Source of the DNA: Bradyrhizobium sp. WBAH42
GTDB lineage: Bacteria; Pseudomonadota; Alphaproteobacteria; Rhizobiales; Xanthobacteraceae
Reading direction: 5' to 3'
DNA: 64,000 nucleotides
NCBI RefSeq assembly: GCF_024585265.1
Contig: NZ_CP036533.1
Coordinates: 744,001-808,000 of the forward strand
Within the stretch, counting starts at the first letter, position 1. Each line of letters starts with the position of its first letter. Positions 1 through 8,567 of this stretch are shown here, piece after piece. The position numbers were made by a program, and so were the translations under genes. Below the pieces are notes generated by a model. That model was given only the letters and a program-made list of their open reading frames with translations. It searched no databases and was not told the origin of the DNA.

Positions 1-301
1 CAACGCGCGCTGCGGAGCTGGTCGGGCGTTTTCTTCTTGTTGGTCATCGCATTCCTTGTCCGTCCGGAGGATTGGCCCTGCTCTTCTCACAGGCAATCCA
101 CCCCCGGCAAGGCGCTGGGCTGGCGGATGGCGAACCTCTGCTATGCACTCAGGCGGGCATATTTGGCGGTGCAGCGCAATAAATCGGCAGCACCGGCCGA
201 AGTGCTTGCCGGCAGACGAGAAACCGCGCAACAATTTCGAGTTGATTGGCTTGATTTGCGGTTGGTGGGACTAACTCCGCCGACTCCGGAGGATTTCAGA
301 C
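1..301. other. Left-edge region without a supported gene
   Basis: Short frames are open here, but none shows family motifs or a convincing ribosome binding site, and the longest overlaps the start of the receiver gene that follows. The region probably holds the promoter of the receiver-kinase pair. No repeat or RNA gene was recognised. Confidence 0.4.
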
Positions 302-721
302 GTGGCCAACATCCTGATCGTGGATGACGATCCGGCCGTCCAGTTCACCATCCGGCTGCTGCTGGAACGGGCTGGTCATCACGTGACGGTCGCCGGGGAT
401 GGCCGCAAGGGGCTGGCGCTGTTCGAGGCCAGCCGGTTCGACCTGCTGTTTCTCGACATCTTCATGCCCGGCATGGACGGACTGGAGACGATGCGTCACA
501 TTCGGGTGCTGGCCCCGGCCGTTCCGATCGTCGTCATCTCCGGCCGTTCGAGCACGCCGGATGCCTATGCGGAGCCGGATTTCCTGAAGATGGCGACCAA
601 GCTCGGCGCGGTCGCCAGCCTGCAAAAGCCGTTCCGGCCCGGTACACTGCTCGCCGTGGTCGCAGATTGCCTGAAGGCCCACGAGCCGGAGGGGTCCGAT
701 GTCCGCTCCGGCCGCCGATGA
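302..721 (+). CDS. Single-domain response regulator (receiver only)
   Basis: A 139-residue CheY-like receiver with no output domain. The acidic pair lies in ILIVDDDP near residue 8, the phospho-acceptor Asp is in LLFLDIFMPG near residue 52, Ser takes the Thr position in VVISGRSS, and the conserved Lys is in LQKPF near residue 104. It starts with GTG. It overlaps the following hybrid kinase by 23 bases, so the two are probably translated together and this receiver may be a partner of that kinase. The stretch PDFLKMATKLGA is shared with the receiver at 11931-12413, so the two are paralogues of one subfamily. Its target is unknown. Confidence 0.85.
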   Translation: MANILIVDDDPAVQFTIRLLLERAGHHVTVAGDGRKGLALFEASRFDLLFLDIFMPGMDGLETMRHIRVLAPAVPIVVISGRSSTPDAYAEPDFLKMATKLGAVASLQKPFRPGTLLAVVADCLKAHEPEGSDVRSGRR

Positions 722-3700
722 CAAGGGCACCTCCTCTGCTGCAAGCCAGAAATGGCGCAGCGATACGGCGGGTCCGGCGAAATTCCCCATGAGAGCAGCA
801 ACGACGCTGGCCACGCGGCTGGCCATCGCGATGATCCTGCTGGTGGCGGTTACCGTGGCCGCGGTCGGATGGCTCGGCTATCGCAACACCACACAGGCCG
901 TCATTCCGCGGGTGCTGGAGCGGGTCGAAGCCCAATCGCGCCTGCTCGCGACCAACCTTGAATCCTACGTTGCCGGCGTGCGCGGCGATCTGGTCGGCTA
1001 TCGCGCCGCAGCGGCGATCAACGGCCTGATCCGCGCTCATGTCGGCGGAGGGATCGATCCCGTGGATGGCGTCTCGGAGCAAACCTGGCGCGAGCGTATC
1101 GCGGCACGGCTCGCGGCCGAGATCGAGGCCAAGCCCATCTACGGGCAGTTCAGGATCATCGGCGTCGACAACGACCAGCGCGAACTGGTCCACGTCGATC
1201 GCTCCGGACCGAACGGAGCAGTCAGGATCGCCCCGGACGGTGAACTGGAGCGCAAGAGCGACCGAGCCTACTTCCAGGAAGCCATACGGCTCGCGCCCGG
1301 CGAGATCTATGTGTCTCCCATCGAGCTCGCCACGCGTCAGGGGGGAACGAGGGCGTCCCACGCGCCGACTTTGCGGGTCGCGATGCCGCTGTTCACAGCC
1401 GACGACAAGCCGTTCGGCATCATCGTGGCCAATGTCGACATGCGCCCGGCACTCGACCGGGTCCGTGCGACAACGACCTCCGGCGGAGAGATCCACGTTG
1501 TAAACGCGCGCGGCGACTATCTCGTCCATCCCGACCGTATGCGCGAATTCGGCGCAGCGCATGACCGCCCCAACGATTGGCGCAAGGACTTTCCATACTT
1601 CGGGGCTCTGACGGGCACGCTGGAAGGATCCACGCGGCTCATGACCGATTCATCGGGCCGGCCGAGCGGGGCAGCGCTGGCGCCGACCCTGCTCGCGGGC
1701 AAGGAATGGGTCGCCATCATCGAAACGATCCCTGCGCCCGTGTTCGGCCGCGTGCCGGCCGCCATTCAAAAAACGTCCCTGCTCGTCGGCGTGCTGGCCG
1801 TTCTCGCCGCAGCTGCCCTCGCGGTGCTGCTGGCGCGCTCGTTGACCCGCCCGATCGGGCGCCTGACGGAGGCGGTGCAGGCCATCGGCAGCGGACGTCC
1901 CGCGGATATCCCCGTCGATGCCAGCGGCGAAACCGGCGTGCTGGCACGGGCCTTTGCCCGGATGGTGGAGGAGATGCGCGCGAAAACAGCCGCGCTCGAA
2001 CGCGAGATCGAGGACCATCGCCGCACCGAGGCGGCGCGAAGCCATCATGCGGCGCGCGAGAGCCTGTTCAGTGCCGCGGTGGAATCGTCCGACGATGCGA
2101 TCGTGATGCAGACGCTCGATGCCGTCATCACCGGCTGGAATCCGGCCGCCGAACGCCTTTACGGCTATACGGCGGAGGAGGCGATCGGCAAGCCCACGTC
2201 GATCATTGTCCCACCCGACCGCCGCGAGCACGGCAAGGACTATCTGCGGCGGATCGCGCGGGGCGAGCCGATCGAACGCTTCGAGACGGTCCGCCTGCGC
2301 AAGGACGGCACGCCGGTCGAGATTTCGCTCGGCCTGTCGCCGATCAAGGGACCGGCGGGCGAGGTCATCGGCGCCTCGGGAAGCGCGCGCAGCCTGACCG
2401 AGGCGCGCCGCGCCGAGCGGGCCCTGCAGAACCAGCTGGAGGAGCGGCGCCAGATCTTCGAGACGTCGCAGGACCTGATCATGGTCATGGACGCGCGAGC
2501 CCATGTCGCGCAGATCAGCCCGAGCAGCCAGACCATACTCGGCTATCGACCGGACGAGATGATCGGCCGCAGCGGCGCCGACTTCATTCATCCCGCTCAT
2601 CTGGAGCAGTCCCGTGCCGAAATGCGCGCGATGCGCCGCGGCGAGCGCGTCAAGCTCGCCGACACGCGCTGCCTCCACAAGAACGGGCACGAGGTCTGGC
2701 TGTCCTGGCTCGGCAGCTGGTCCGAGCCTGCCAAGCGCTTCTTCTTCGTCGGACGCGACATGACCGAAGCGCGGCTCGCGCAGGAATCGCTGCGCGAGAG
2801 CGAGCGGCTCGCTCGCAACATCGTCGAGACCTCGCTCGACGCCTTCGTCCAGACCGACGAGACCGGAAGCATCCTGAACTGGAACTCGCAGGCCGAGCAG
2901 CTGTTCGGCTGGCGCCGCGACGAGGTGCTCGGCAAGAGCACGATCGACCTCATCGTCGCCGAGAGCGAACGCGAGAGGGTCAGGGCGGGGCTGAAGCAAT
3001 TCCTGGCCGAAGAGGACGGCACGACGCTGAACCGCCGCCGCGAGCTGATGTGCCGCCGCCGCGACGGCAAGGAATTCAGGGCCGAGCTGAGCGTCACCGC
3101 GCTGAAGCGGCGCGAGGGCCTGCTGTTCAACGTCTTCTACCGCGACCTCACCGACAAGATCGCCGCCGAGGAGCGCATCCGCCACGCCGAGAAGATGGAG
3201 GCCGTCGGCCAGCTCACCGGCGGCGTGGCGCATGACTTCAACAACATTCTCACCGTCATCACCGGGACGATCGAGATTCTCGCGGAGGCGGTCGCCAAGG
3301 AGCCGCAGCTCGCGGCGATCACCAAGATGATCGACGAGGCCGCCGCGCGCGGCGCCGATCTGACCCAGCACCTCCTTGCCTTCGCCCGCAAGCAGCCGCT
3401 GCAGCCGCGCGAGATCGACATCAACTCGCTGATCGTCGACACCGCAAAATTGCTGCGTCCGACGCTGGGCGAGCAGATCCAGATCGAATCGGTGTTCGAG
3501 GACGAGAATTGCGTCGCCATCGTCGATCCCAACCAGCTCACCACCGCGATCCTCAACCTGGCGCTGAATGCGCGCGACGCCATGCCCGGCGGCGGCAAGC
3601 TGATCGTGGAGACCGGCGCCGCCTATCTCGACGAGGTCTATGCCGGCGCCAACGACGTGCCGCCGGGGCACTACGTGCTGATCGCGGTGAGCGACACCGG

Positions 3701-4307
3701 CACCGGGATTCCCGCGCACATGCTGCCCAGGGTGTTCGACCCCTTCTTCACCTCGAAAGGACCGGGCAAGGGCACCGGGCTCGGGCTTTCGATGGTCTAC
3801 GGCTTCATCAAGCAGTCCGCAGGTCACATCAAGATCTACAGCGAGGAGGGCCACGGCACCACGATCAAGATGTATCTGCCGCCCGGCAAGACGCCGACGG
3901 CGAGCGGCGAGGGCGTGACGCCGGCGACGATCGAGGGCGGACACGAGACGATCCTGGTCGTCGAGGACGACCGGCTGGTGCGGGACTACGTGCTCGCGCA
4001 GCTGCATTCGCTGGGCTACGTCACCCTGCAGGCCGCGGACGCCGCGGAGGCGCTCGCGATCGTCGCCGCCGGCAAGCCGTTCGACCTTCTGTTCACCGAC
4101 GTCATCATGCCCGGCAAGATGAACGGACGGCAGCTCGCGGACGAGCTGATGAAGACGCGCCCGGATCTCAAGGTGGTCTACACGTCAGGCTATACCGAGA
4201 ACGCGATCATCCATCACGGCCGGCTGGATTCCGGCGTGATGTTGCTGGCCAAGCCCTATCGCAAATCGGATCTGGCACGGATCATCCGCAAGGCGCTGAG
4301 CGGGTGA
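699..4307 (+). CDS. Hybrid sensor histidine kinase (dCache-HAMP-PAS3-HisKA-HATPase-REC)
   Basis: A 1,202-residue inner-membrane kinase. A membrane helix at about residues 38-60 and another at about 358-380 enclose a periplasmic region of dCache type, with HAMP following at about 380-432. Three PAS domains start near residues 456, 583 and 704. The H-box reads GGVAHDFNNILTV, with His near 845. The ATPase domain has LNLALNARDAMPGGG (N box), SDTGTGIP and GKGTGLGLSM (G boxes). A C-terminal receiver starts near 1082, with acceptor Asp near 1134 and Lys in LLAKPY. A start at Met31 (base 789), just before the first membrane helix, is also possible. The sensed ligand cannot be predicted. A one-protein phosphorelay to the neighbouring receiver is an inference. 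Confidence 0.9.
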   Translation: MSAPAADDKGTSSAASQKWRSDTAGPAKFPMRAATTLATRLAIAMILLVAVTVAAVGWLGYRNTTQAVIPRVLERVEAQSRLLATNLESYVAGVRGDLVGYRAAAAINGLIRAHVGGGIDPVDGVSEQTWRERIAARLAAEIEAKPIYGQFRIIGVDNDQRELVHVDRSGPNGAVRIAPDGELERKSDRAYFQEAIRLAPGEIYVSPIELATRQGGTRASHAPTLRVAMPLFTADDKPFGIIVANVDMRPALDRVRATTTSGGEIHVVNARGDYLVHPDRMREFGAAHDRPNDWRKDFPYFGALTGTLEGSTRLMTDSSGRPSGAALAPTLLAGKEWVAIIETIPAPVFGRVPAAIQKTSLLVGVLAVLAAAALAVLLARSLTRPIGRLTEAVQAIGSGRPADIPVDASGETGVLARAFARMVEEMRAKTAALEREIEDHRRTEAARSHHAARESLFSAAVESSDDAIVMQTLDAVITGWNPAAERLYGYTAEEAIGKPTSIIVPPDRREHGKDYLRRIARGEPIERFETVRLRKDGTPVEISLGLSPIKGPAGEVIGASGSARSLTEARRAERALQNQLEERRQIFETSQDLIMVMDARAHVAQISPSSQTILGYRPDEMIGRSGADFIHPAHLEQSRAEMRAMRRGERVKLADTRCLHKNGHEVWLSWLGSWSEPAKRFFFVGRDMTEARLAQESLRESERLARNIVETSLDAFVQTDETGSILNWNSQAEQLFGWRRDEVLGKSTIDLIVAESERERVRAGLKQFLAEEDGTTLNRRRELMCRRRDGKEFRAELSVTALKRREGLLFNVFYRDLTDKIAAEERIRHAEKMEAVGQLTGGVAHDFNNILTVITGTIEILAEAVAKEPQLAAITKMIDEAAARGADLTQHLLAFARKQPLQPREIDINSLIVDTAKLLRPTLGEQIQIESVFEDENCVAIVDPNQLTTAILNLALNARDAMPGGGKLIVETGAAYLDEVYAGANDVPPGHYVLIAVSDTGTGIPAHMLPRVFDPFFTSKGPGKGTGLGLSMVYGFIKQSAGHIKIYSEEGHGTTIKMYLPPGKTPTASGEGVTPATIEGGHETILVVEDDRLVRDYVLAQLHSLGYVTLQAADAAEALAIVAAGKPFDLLFTDVIMPGKMNGRQLADELMKTRPDLKVVYTSGYTENAIIHHGRLDSGVMLLAKPYRKSDLARIIRKALSG

Positions 4308-4394
4308 GAGACGTAACCCGGACGGAGCGCAGCGCAATATGAGAACAGTGTTGAAGCCTGCACGAGCGCGAACTTAGCGGCGCAGCGAGCTCTC

Positions 4395-4488
4395 GTAGGG
4401 TGGGCAAAGGCGCACTTGCGCCGTGCCCACGATCTCTCTCACTGCATCACGTGAAGTTCGTGGGCACGCTTCGCTTTGCCCACCCTAC
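4395..4488. repeat. Palindromic intergenic repeat (GTAGGGTGGGCAAAG type)
   Basis: Perfect 15-base arms, GTAGGGTGGGCAAAG at 4395-4409 and its complement at 4474-4488, enclose a second inverted pair built on CGTGCCCACGA. It sits between two convergent genes and could fold into a long hairpin acting as a bidirectional terminator. It resembles the dispersed palindromes common in Bradyrhizobium. Confidence 0.8.
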
Positions 4489-4506
4489 GGCATCTCACGT
4501 ATAACG

Positions 4507-5142
4507 CTACGACGCGCGCTGGGCCGCCGTCATCACGATGCGGATCAGGTCGGCGGCATTGCGTGCGCCGAGCTTCTTCATGATGTTGGCGCGGTGGTCC
4601 TCGATGGTGCGCGGGCTGATGCCGAGCGTGCGGCCGGCCTCCTTGTTGGAGGCACCGGCGGCGAACTGCTCGAGCACCTCGCGCTCCCTGCGCGTCAGCG
4701 GCTCGCGGCCGGGGAAATGCAGCGAGCCGAATTTCGGCGACGCGTTCTCCGCCTGCCGGCGTGCATAGGCGCCGATCGCCTCGTCGAGGCGACCGACGAT
4801 CTCGCTGCCGCGGAACGGCTTCTCGATGAAGTCGAGTGCGCCGCTCTTGATCGCGCCCACCGCCATCGCGATGTCGCCCTGCCCGGAGATCATGAAGATC
4901 GGTGCCGGGTAGTCCTCGCCGTGCAGCTCCTTCAGGATGTCGAGACCCGACTTTCCGGGAATATTCACGTCGAGCAGGATTGCAGCCGGTGTGCGGTTTC
5001 GCGCGACCGAGAGCAGCGCTGCACCGTCGGCAAAACAGATCACCTCATAGCCCGCCGCCTTCAACACCATCGACAAGGTGTCGCGAACGGCAGGGTCGTC
5101 GTCGACCACGAAGATTTCACCGCGAGAGCTTTGTTCGGCCAT
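4507..5142 (-). CDS. FixJ-type response regulator, receiver plus LuxR HTH
   Basis: A two-domain NarL/FixJ regulator of 211 residues. The receiver has IFVVDDDPAVRD, acceptor Asp in AILLDVNIPG, and Lys in FIEKPF. The C-terminal HTH contains LTRREREVLEQFAAGASNKE and ends with MKKLGARNAADLIRI, typical of GerE/LuxR DNA-binding domains. The start chosen is the Met of MAEQSSRG; the frame stays open upstream to 5217, but that extension looks non-conserved. It faces the hybrid kinase convergently and so is not co-transcribed with it. The C-terminal tail resembles that of the LuxR-type protein at 14954-15574. Confidence 0.9.
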   Translation of the reverse strand: MAEQSSRGEIFVVDDDPAVRDTLSMVLKAAGYEVICFADGAALLSVARNRTPAAILLDVNIPGKSGLDILKELHGEDYPAPIFMISGQGDIAMAVGAIKSGALDFIEKPFRGSEIVGRLDEAIGAYARRQAENASPKFGSLHFPGREPLTRREREVLEQFAAGASNKEAGRTLGISPRTIEDHRANIMKKLGARNAADLIRIVMTAAQRAS

Positions 5143-5292
5143 GTGCCACATCCGGTTGGCATGAAGGACTCGCGTTCCGCGCCATTCGTTATGGCGCTCG
5201 GCGCGGATTCGGCCCACCCGTATTTGTACGGGACATGGACTTAACGCACAAGTAGCGGCATGGCGCCTAATTGCAGTGGACGGAGAATATCC

Positions 5293-5595
5293 ATGCTAAA
5301 TTTGGCCGACACGCCGCCTCCCGTCGCAACGCCCGAAATCGCGAGCCGTGAGCTGATTGCGGCGGACCTTCGTTTGCTGATCGCACAGATCGAGACCAGC
5401 ATGCGCCGGATCGCCGCAGCCATGGACCAAGAACACGGCAGCGATCCGGAAGGTTCCGCGGATATCGTCGTGCTCGACGACGTCACGCCCCGCTACGCCA
5501 GCGCGAGCGCGGCCCTCAATGCCTGCCGGGCGGGCCTCGGCCACGCCCTGCAATGCCTATCGGAATCCGGCAACGCGGCGGGCGGCAGCATCTGA
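5293..5595 (+). CDS. Small protein of unknown function
   Basis: A 100-residue soluble, alpha-helical-looking protein with no recognised motif. The ATG at 5293 is preceded by a good GGAGAA site; the frame runs further upstream, to 5260, but without such a site. A helical central region (residues 18-40) is followed by an acidic segment, IVVLDDVTP. It lies between the divergent FixJ-like gene and a convergent receiver gene, so a role near two-component signalling is only a guess. Confidence 0.6.
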   Translation: MLNLADTPPPVATPEIASRELIAADLRLLIAQIETSMRRIAAAMDQEHGSDPEGSADIVVLDDVTPRYASASAALNACRAGLGHALQCLSESGNAAGGSI

Positions 5596-5615
5596 CCGCA
5601 TGGCAGCTCCGCGAG

Positions 5616-6119
5616 CTAGGCGCGGTGCCGCTCCACGATAGCGTCGGTGGCGACACCACCCCAGGTGTGAATCGCCGGCAGGCCCATCGCGGTCTTGCCG
5701 AGATTGGCGAGGCTGATGCGCAGCGCCGCGAGATCCAGCGGCTTCGGCAGGCTCTGGAGCTCGATCCCGACGGAACGGGCGAAGCTGCGGGCGGCACTGC
5801 GGCGCTTGCCGTCCATGCCGCTGATGACGATCACGGAGCCGGCGAACTTGGCGCTCGCCATCTCGCGCAGCACGTCGACGCCGTCGCCATCCTCCAGCAC
5901 GAGGTCGAGCGTCACGCAATCGAAGCGCGCAGCGCGAAGCTTCTCGATCGCGTCCGCAACGGATGGCGCCACGGTGACCTCGTGGCCGGCCTGCTTGGCC
6001 GCGACCGTGATCAGGCTGCGCTGCGTGGCGTCGTCGTCGACCACCAGGAGCTGAAGCGCACGCCGTTCAGTGCCGTCGGGCAGGTTTGACGAGATCGGGG
6101 AAAGAGAACTTCTGGGCAT
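5616..6119 (-). CDS. Single-domain response regulator
   Basis: A 167-residue protein with one receiver and a short C-terminal tail. LLVVDDDATQRS holds the acidic pocket, CVTLDLVLEDGDG the acceptor Asp, VIVISGMDG the Ser position and LPKPL the Lys. The tail (about residues 135-167) is unlike known output domains. An AGGA site precedes the ATG. It is the last gene in the minus-strand direction after the chemotaxis operon, separated from the PilZ-like gene by about 140 bases, so it may have its own promoter. Confidence 0.85.
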   Translation of the reverse strand: MPRSSLSPISSNLPDGTERRALQLLVVDDDATQRSLITVAAKQAGHEVTVAPSVADAIEKLRAARFDCVTLDLVLEDGDGVDVLREMASAKFAGSVIVISGMDGKRRSAARSFARSVGIELQSLPKPLDLAALRISLANLGKTAMGLPAIHTWGGVATDAIVERHRA

Positions 6120-6260
6120 TGCCGTATCCTGAGATTGAGAGCGTCAATGGATACACGGCTCGCGCTTAAGCCGCGTAAAGCTGCTGCGTGCAATTGACTC
6201 CGAAGTCTTCAGCAAATGTGAAGCAAAGTGTCGGAATGCGTGGCGACAGTGGCGGCGGGA

Positions 6261-6578
6261 TCAGGCCGCGGCGTCGTGACCGCCGGCCGCACCGCGCTTC
6301 TTCCGATTCTTGCCGCGCAGGAACTGGATATCCATTTCGGCACCGTTGACACGGACCAGCTCGCAGCGACGATAGGCGAGACCCGTGGACGACAGCAGCA
6401 GGAAGAACTCTTTCAGGTTCAAGCCCTGGATCGAGCCCTCCACCGTGAGAACGGCGTCGGTGTCGGAGATCGCGTTGAGCTTGCAGTCGCGCCGCCAGGT
6501 GCCGTCGATGGCCATGATGCAGACATCATAACCGCGGCTGAAGGTCACGCGCTCGACGCCCTTGCCCTCCTCGGCCAT
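6261..6578 (-). CDS. PilZ-like domain protein, degenerate c-di-GMP site
   Basis: A 105-residue protein with the beta-barrel pattern of PilZ domains: RRDCKLNAISDTDAVLTV followed by FFLLLSSTGLAYRRCELVRV and MDIQFLRGK. PilZ proteins bind c-di-GMP through an N-terminal RxxxR and a D/NxSxxG motif. Here the first motif is missing and the second reads as AISDTDA, so nucleotide binding is doubtful. Two bases separate it from the end of cheR, and it is probably the last gene of the chemotaxis operon. It ends in a basic segment, GKNRKKRGA. Confidence 0.7.
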   Translation of the reverse strand: MAEEGKGVERVTFSRGYDVCIMAIDGTWRRDCKLNAISDTDAVLTVEGSIQGLNLKEFFLLLSSTGLAYRRCELVRVNGAEMDIQFLRGKNRKKRGAAGGHDAAA

Positions 6579-6580
6579 GA

Positions 6581-7459
6581 TTATCGTCCCGCCACCGCCG
6601 CCATGCGCGGCGCCGCACCGGCGAGAACCGGCTTGGCCGCTGCCGCGCGCGGATCGTTCGGCTTGTAGAGGCCGCGCCGCTCCGGAATCGGCCGGAACGT
6701 GTCGGTCAGCCCGACCACGGTTTCGGCAGCGCCGAGCACCAGGAAGCCGTCAGGCTCGATCTGGCGCGCCAGGCGGTTGAAGATGTTGATCTTGGTGTCC
6801 TGATCGAAATAGATCAGCACGTTGCGGCAGAAGATGACGTCGAAGGTGCCGAGCTGGGCGAAATCGTGCAGCAGGTTGAGCTGCCGGTGCTGGATCATCG
6901 CCCGCAATTCGGGATTGATCTGCCAGGTCTCGCCGATCTGCTTGAAATATTTCACCAGCATCTGGATCGGCAGGCCGCGCTGCACCTCGAACTGGCTGTA
7001 GACGCCGGCCTTGGCCTTCTCCAGCACCTCTTGCGACAGGTCGGTGGCGATGATCTCGACGCGCCAGCCGGTGAGGGCCGCGCCCATCTCCTTCAGACAC
7101 ATCGCCAGCGAATAGGGCTCCTGCCCGGTCGAGCCGGCGGCACACCAGATGCGCACGCTGCGCTTGGCCGCACGCGCCCTGATGATCTCCGGCATGATGT
7201 GGTCGCGGAAATGATCGAACGGGACCTTGTCGCGGAAGAAGAAGGTCTCGTTGGTGGTCATGGCTTCGACCACGTCGGTGATCAGCTGGCGCGAGCCGCC
7301 TTGCAGCTTCTGCACGAGCTCGGCGATGCCAGAGATCCCGGCCTTGCGGGCCAGCGGCATCAAGCGGCTTTCGATCAGATATTGCTTGTCTGCGGACAGG
7401 TCGAGACCGGAATTGTCCTTCAGGAACTTGCGCAGATACTCATACTCGGTCGGGGTCAC
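6581..7459 (-). CDS. cheR: Chemotaxis protein methyltransferase CheR
   Basis: CheR transfers methyl groups from S-adenosylmethionine to glutamates of chemoreceptors during adaptation. The N-terminal helical domain (residues 1-75) begins VTPTEYEYLRKFL. The SAM site is at IWCAAGSTGQEPYSLAM and the C-terminal signature is VIFCRNVLIYFD. I chose the GTG start at 7459 because GAAGAGG lies just upstream; the frame continues to 7519 without a matching site. The length of 292 residues fits the family. No CheB methylesterase and no receptor gene occur in this window, so substrate receptors must lie elsewhere. Confidence 0.93.
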   Translation of the reverse strand: MTPTEYEYLRKFLKDNSGLDLSADKQYLIESRLMPLARKAGISGIAELVQKLQGGSRQLITDVVEAMTTNETFFFRDKVPFDHFRDHIMPEIIRARAAKRSVRIWCAAGSTGQEPYSLAMCLKEMGAALTGWRVEIIATDLSQEVLEKAKAGVYSQFEVQRGLPIQMLVKYFKQIGETWQINPELRAMIQHRQLNLLHDFAQLGTFDVIFCRNVLIYFDQDTKINIFNRLARQIEPDGFLVLGAAETVVGLTDTFRPIPERRGLYKPNDPRAAAAKPVLAGAAPRMAAVAGR

Positions 7460-7519
7460 GGATGGCCTCTTCGAACTGTACTGGAACACTCTGGCCCAAG
7501 CACTTTGGGCCAGACACAC

Positions 7520-7906
7520 TCAGACCATGGCTTGTCCGACCGGGATCAAACCAACTTCAGCGAACTTGTCGGCGATGATGTCTTTGTCGAAGGGCTTCAT
7601 GATGTACTCATTGGCGCCGCCGCTGAGCGCCTGAGCGATATGAGCCACGTTGTTCTCGGTGGTGCAGAACACCACCTTCGGCTGATCGCCGCCGGGCAGG
7701 CGGCGCATGTGGCCCATGAACTCGAAGCCGTCCATGACCGGCATGTTCCAGTCGAGCAGCACCGCATCGGGCAGCTGCCGCTGACAGATCTCGAGCGCCT
7801 TCGAGCCGTCCTCGGCCTCGGTGACCTCGAACTCGAGGCCTTCCAGGATCCGGCGTGCGATCTTGCGCACGACGCTGGAATCATCGACCACCAAACAGGT
7901 TTTCAT
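7520..7906 (-). CDS. cheY: Chemotaxis response regulator CheY
   Basis: A 128-residue receiver. CLVVDDSSVVRKIARR has the acidic pocket and the SSxxR pattern of CheY, VLLDWNMPVMDG the acceptor Asp near residue 52, FCTTEN the Thr, and YIMKPFDKD the Lys. It lies between cheW and cheR in the same direction. CheY carries the phosphoryl signal from CheA to the flagellar motor or another effector. No flagellar gene is seen here, so the output of this pathway cannot be told. Confidence 0.93.
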   Translation of the reverse strand: MKTCLVVDDSSVVRKIARRILEGLEFEVTEAEDGSKALEICQRQLPDAVLLDWNMPVMDGFEFMGHMRRLPGGDQPKVVFCTTENNVAHIAQALSGGANEYIMKPFDKDIIADKFAEVGLIPVGQAMV

Positions 7907-7939
7907 TTTGGTTCTCCGGCTTCGATGCTTTTCGTTGGC

Positions 7940-8359
7940 TCACGCGGCCATTTGCACTTTGGTTTCGAGCTCGAGGACGCGGTCGACGTCGAGCACGACC
8001 ATGAGCTGGCCGTCGAGGCGGTGGACGCCGCCGGCGAGCTTGGCCATGCGGGGGTCGAGGTTGACGGGGTTCTCCTCCTTGCCGGCCTCGGACAGGCGCA
8101 GCACCTCGCCGATCTGGTCGATCAGCAGGCCGTAGGATTCGCCGCGCAGGTCGACGCCGACCGCCATCGGCACCTTGCCGTCTTCGGCCTTGGGCAGGCC
8201 GAGACGGGCGCGCATGTCGACCACGGTGACGATGCGGCCGCGCAGATTGAGGACGCCCGCGATCTCGCGCGAGGACAGGGGCACGCGGGTGACGCGCTCG
8301 GGCATGAACACGTCCTGGACGCGGGAGATCGGCAGGCCGAACAGCTGGCCGCCGATCAT
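7940..8359 (-). CDS. cheW: CheW coupling protein, C-terminal intact part
   Basis: CheW links chemoreceptors to CheA. This frame opens at MIGGQLFGLPIS and covers nearly the whole CheW fold: VQDVFMPERVTRVPL, then GVLNLRGRIVTVVDMR (the hallmark segment) and SYGLLIDQIGEVL. The true N terminus, MSKKTQSAEGAMVEYVTA, starts at 8540 but is shifted out of frame by a 127-bp tandem duplication (8247-8373 and 8374-8500). Removing one copy gives a 157-residue CheW with normal ends. The break is more likely an assembly fault than real gene decay. Confidence 0.88.
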   Translation of the reverse strand: MIGGQLFGLPISRVQDVFMPERVTRVPLSSREIAGVLNLRGRIVTVVDMRARLGLPKAEDGKVPMAVGVDLRGESYGLLIDQIGEVLRLSEAGKEENPVNLDPRMAKLAGGVHRLDGQLMVVLDVDRVLELETKVQMAA

Positions 8360-8373
8360 CGCGGTGACGTACT
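8247..8373. repeat. 127-bp perfect tandem duplication, copy 1 (within cheW)
   Basis: Identical base for base to 8374-8500, directly adjacent with no spacer. The unit length of 127 is not a multiple of three, so it breaks the cheW frame. The same unit length occurs at the cheA start (11242-11495). Confidence 0.95.
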
Positions 8374-8500
8374 TTGAGGACGCCCGCGATCTCGCGCGAG
8401 GACAGGGGCACGCGGGTGACGCGCTCGGGCATGAACACGTCCTGGACGCGGGAGATCGGCAGGCCGAACAGCTGGCCGCCGATCATCGCGGTGACGTACT
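8374..8500. repeat. 127-bp perfect tandem duplication, copy 2 (within cheW)
   Basis: Second copy of the unit at 8247-8373. It starts at the junction after GACGTACT. Its end (TACT, then CGACC) continues into the real cheW 5' end. Confidence 0.95.
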
Positions 8501-8540
8501 CGACCATGGCGCCTTCAGCGGACTGGGTCTTCTTGCTCAT
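8374..8540 (-). pseudogene. cheW: cheW 5' fragment, cut off by the duplication
   Basis: Reading from 8540 gives the proper CheW N terminus (MSKKTQSAEGAMVEYVTA, then MIGGQLFGLP and EIAGVL). It enters the second repeat copy in the wrong frame at about 8374, after which the translation becomes Arg/Pro-rich nonsense to a stop near 7881. The start codon and upstream region look normal. This fragment and the frame at 7940-8359 are one gene. Confidence 0.8.
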
Positions 8541-8567
8541 CTCGGTGTCTCCTGATCCCCGTCCTGC

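Noticed and set aside
37..327. 96-codon frame at the left edge
   Set aside because: Overlaps the start of the receiver gene and shows no motif.
8247..8500. CRISPR or other repeat array at the cheW duplication
   Set aside because: Only two adjacent copies without spacers, wholly within coding sequence.
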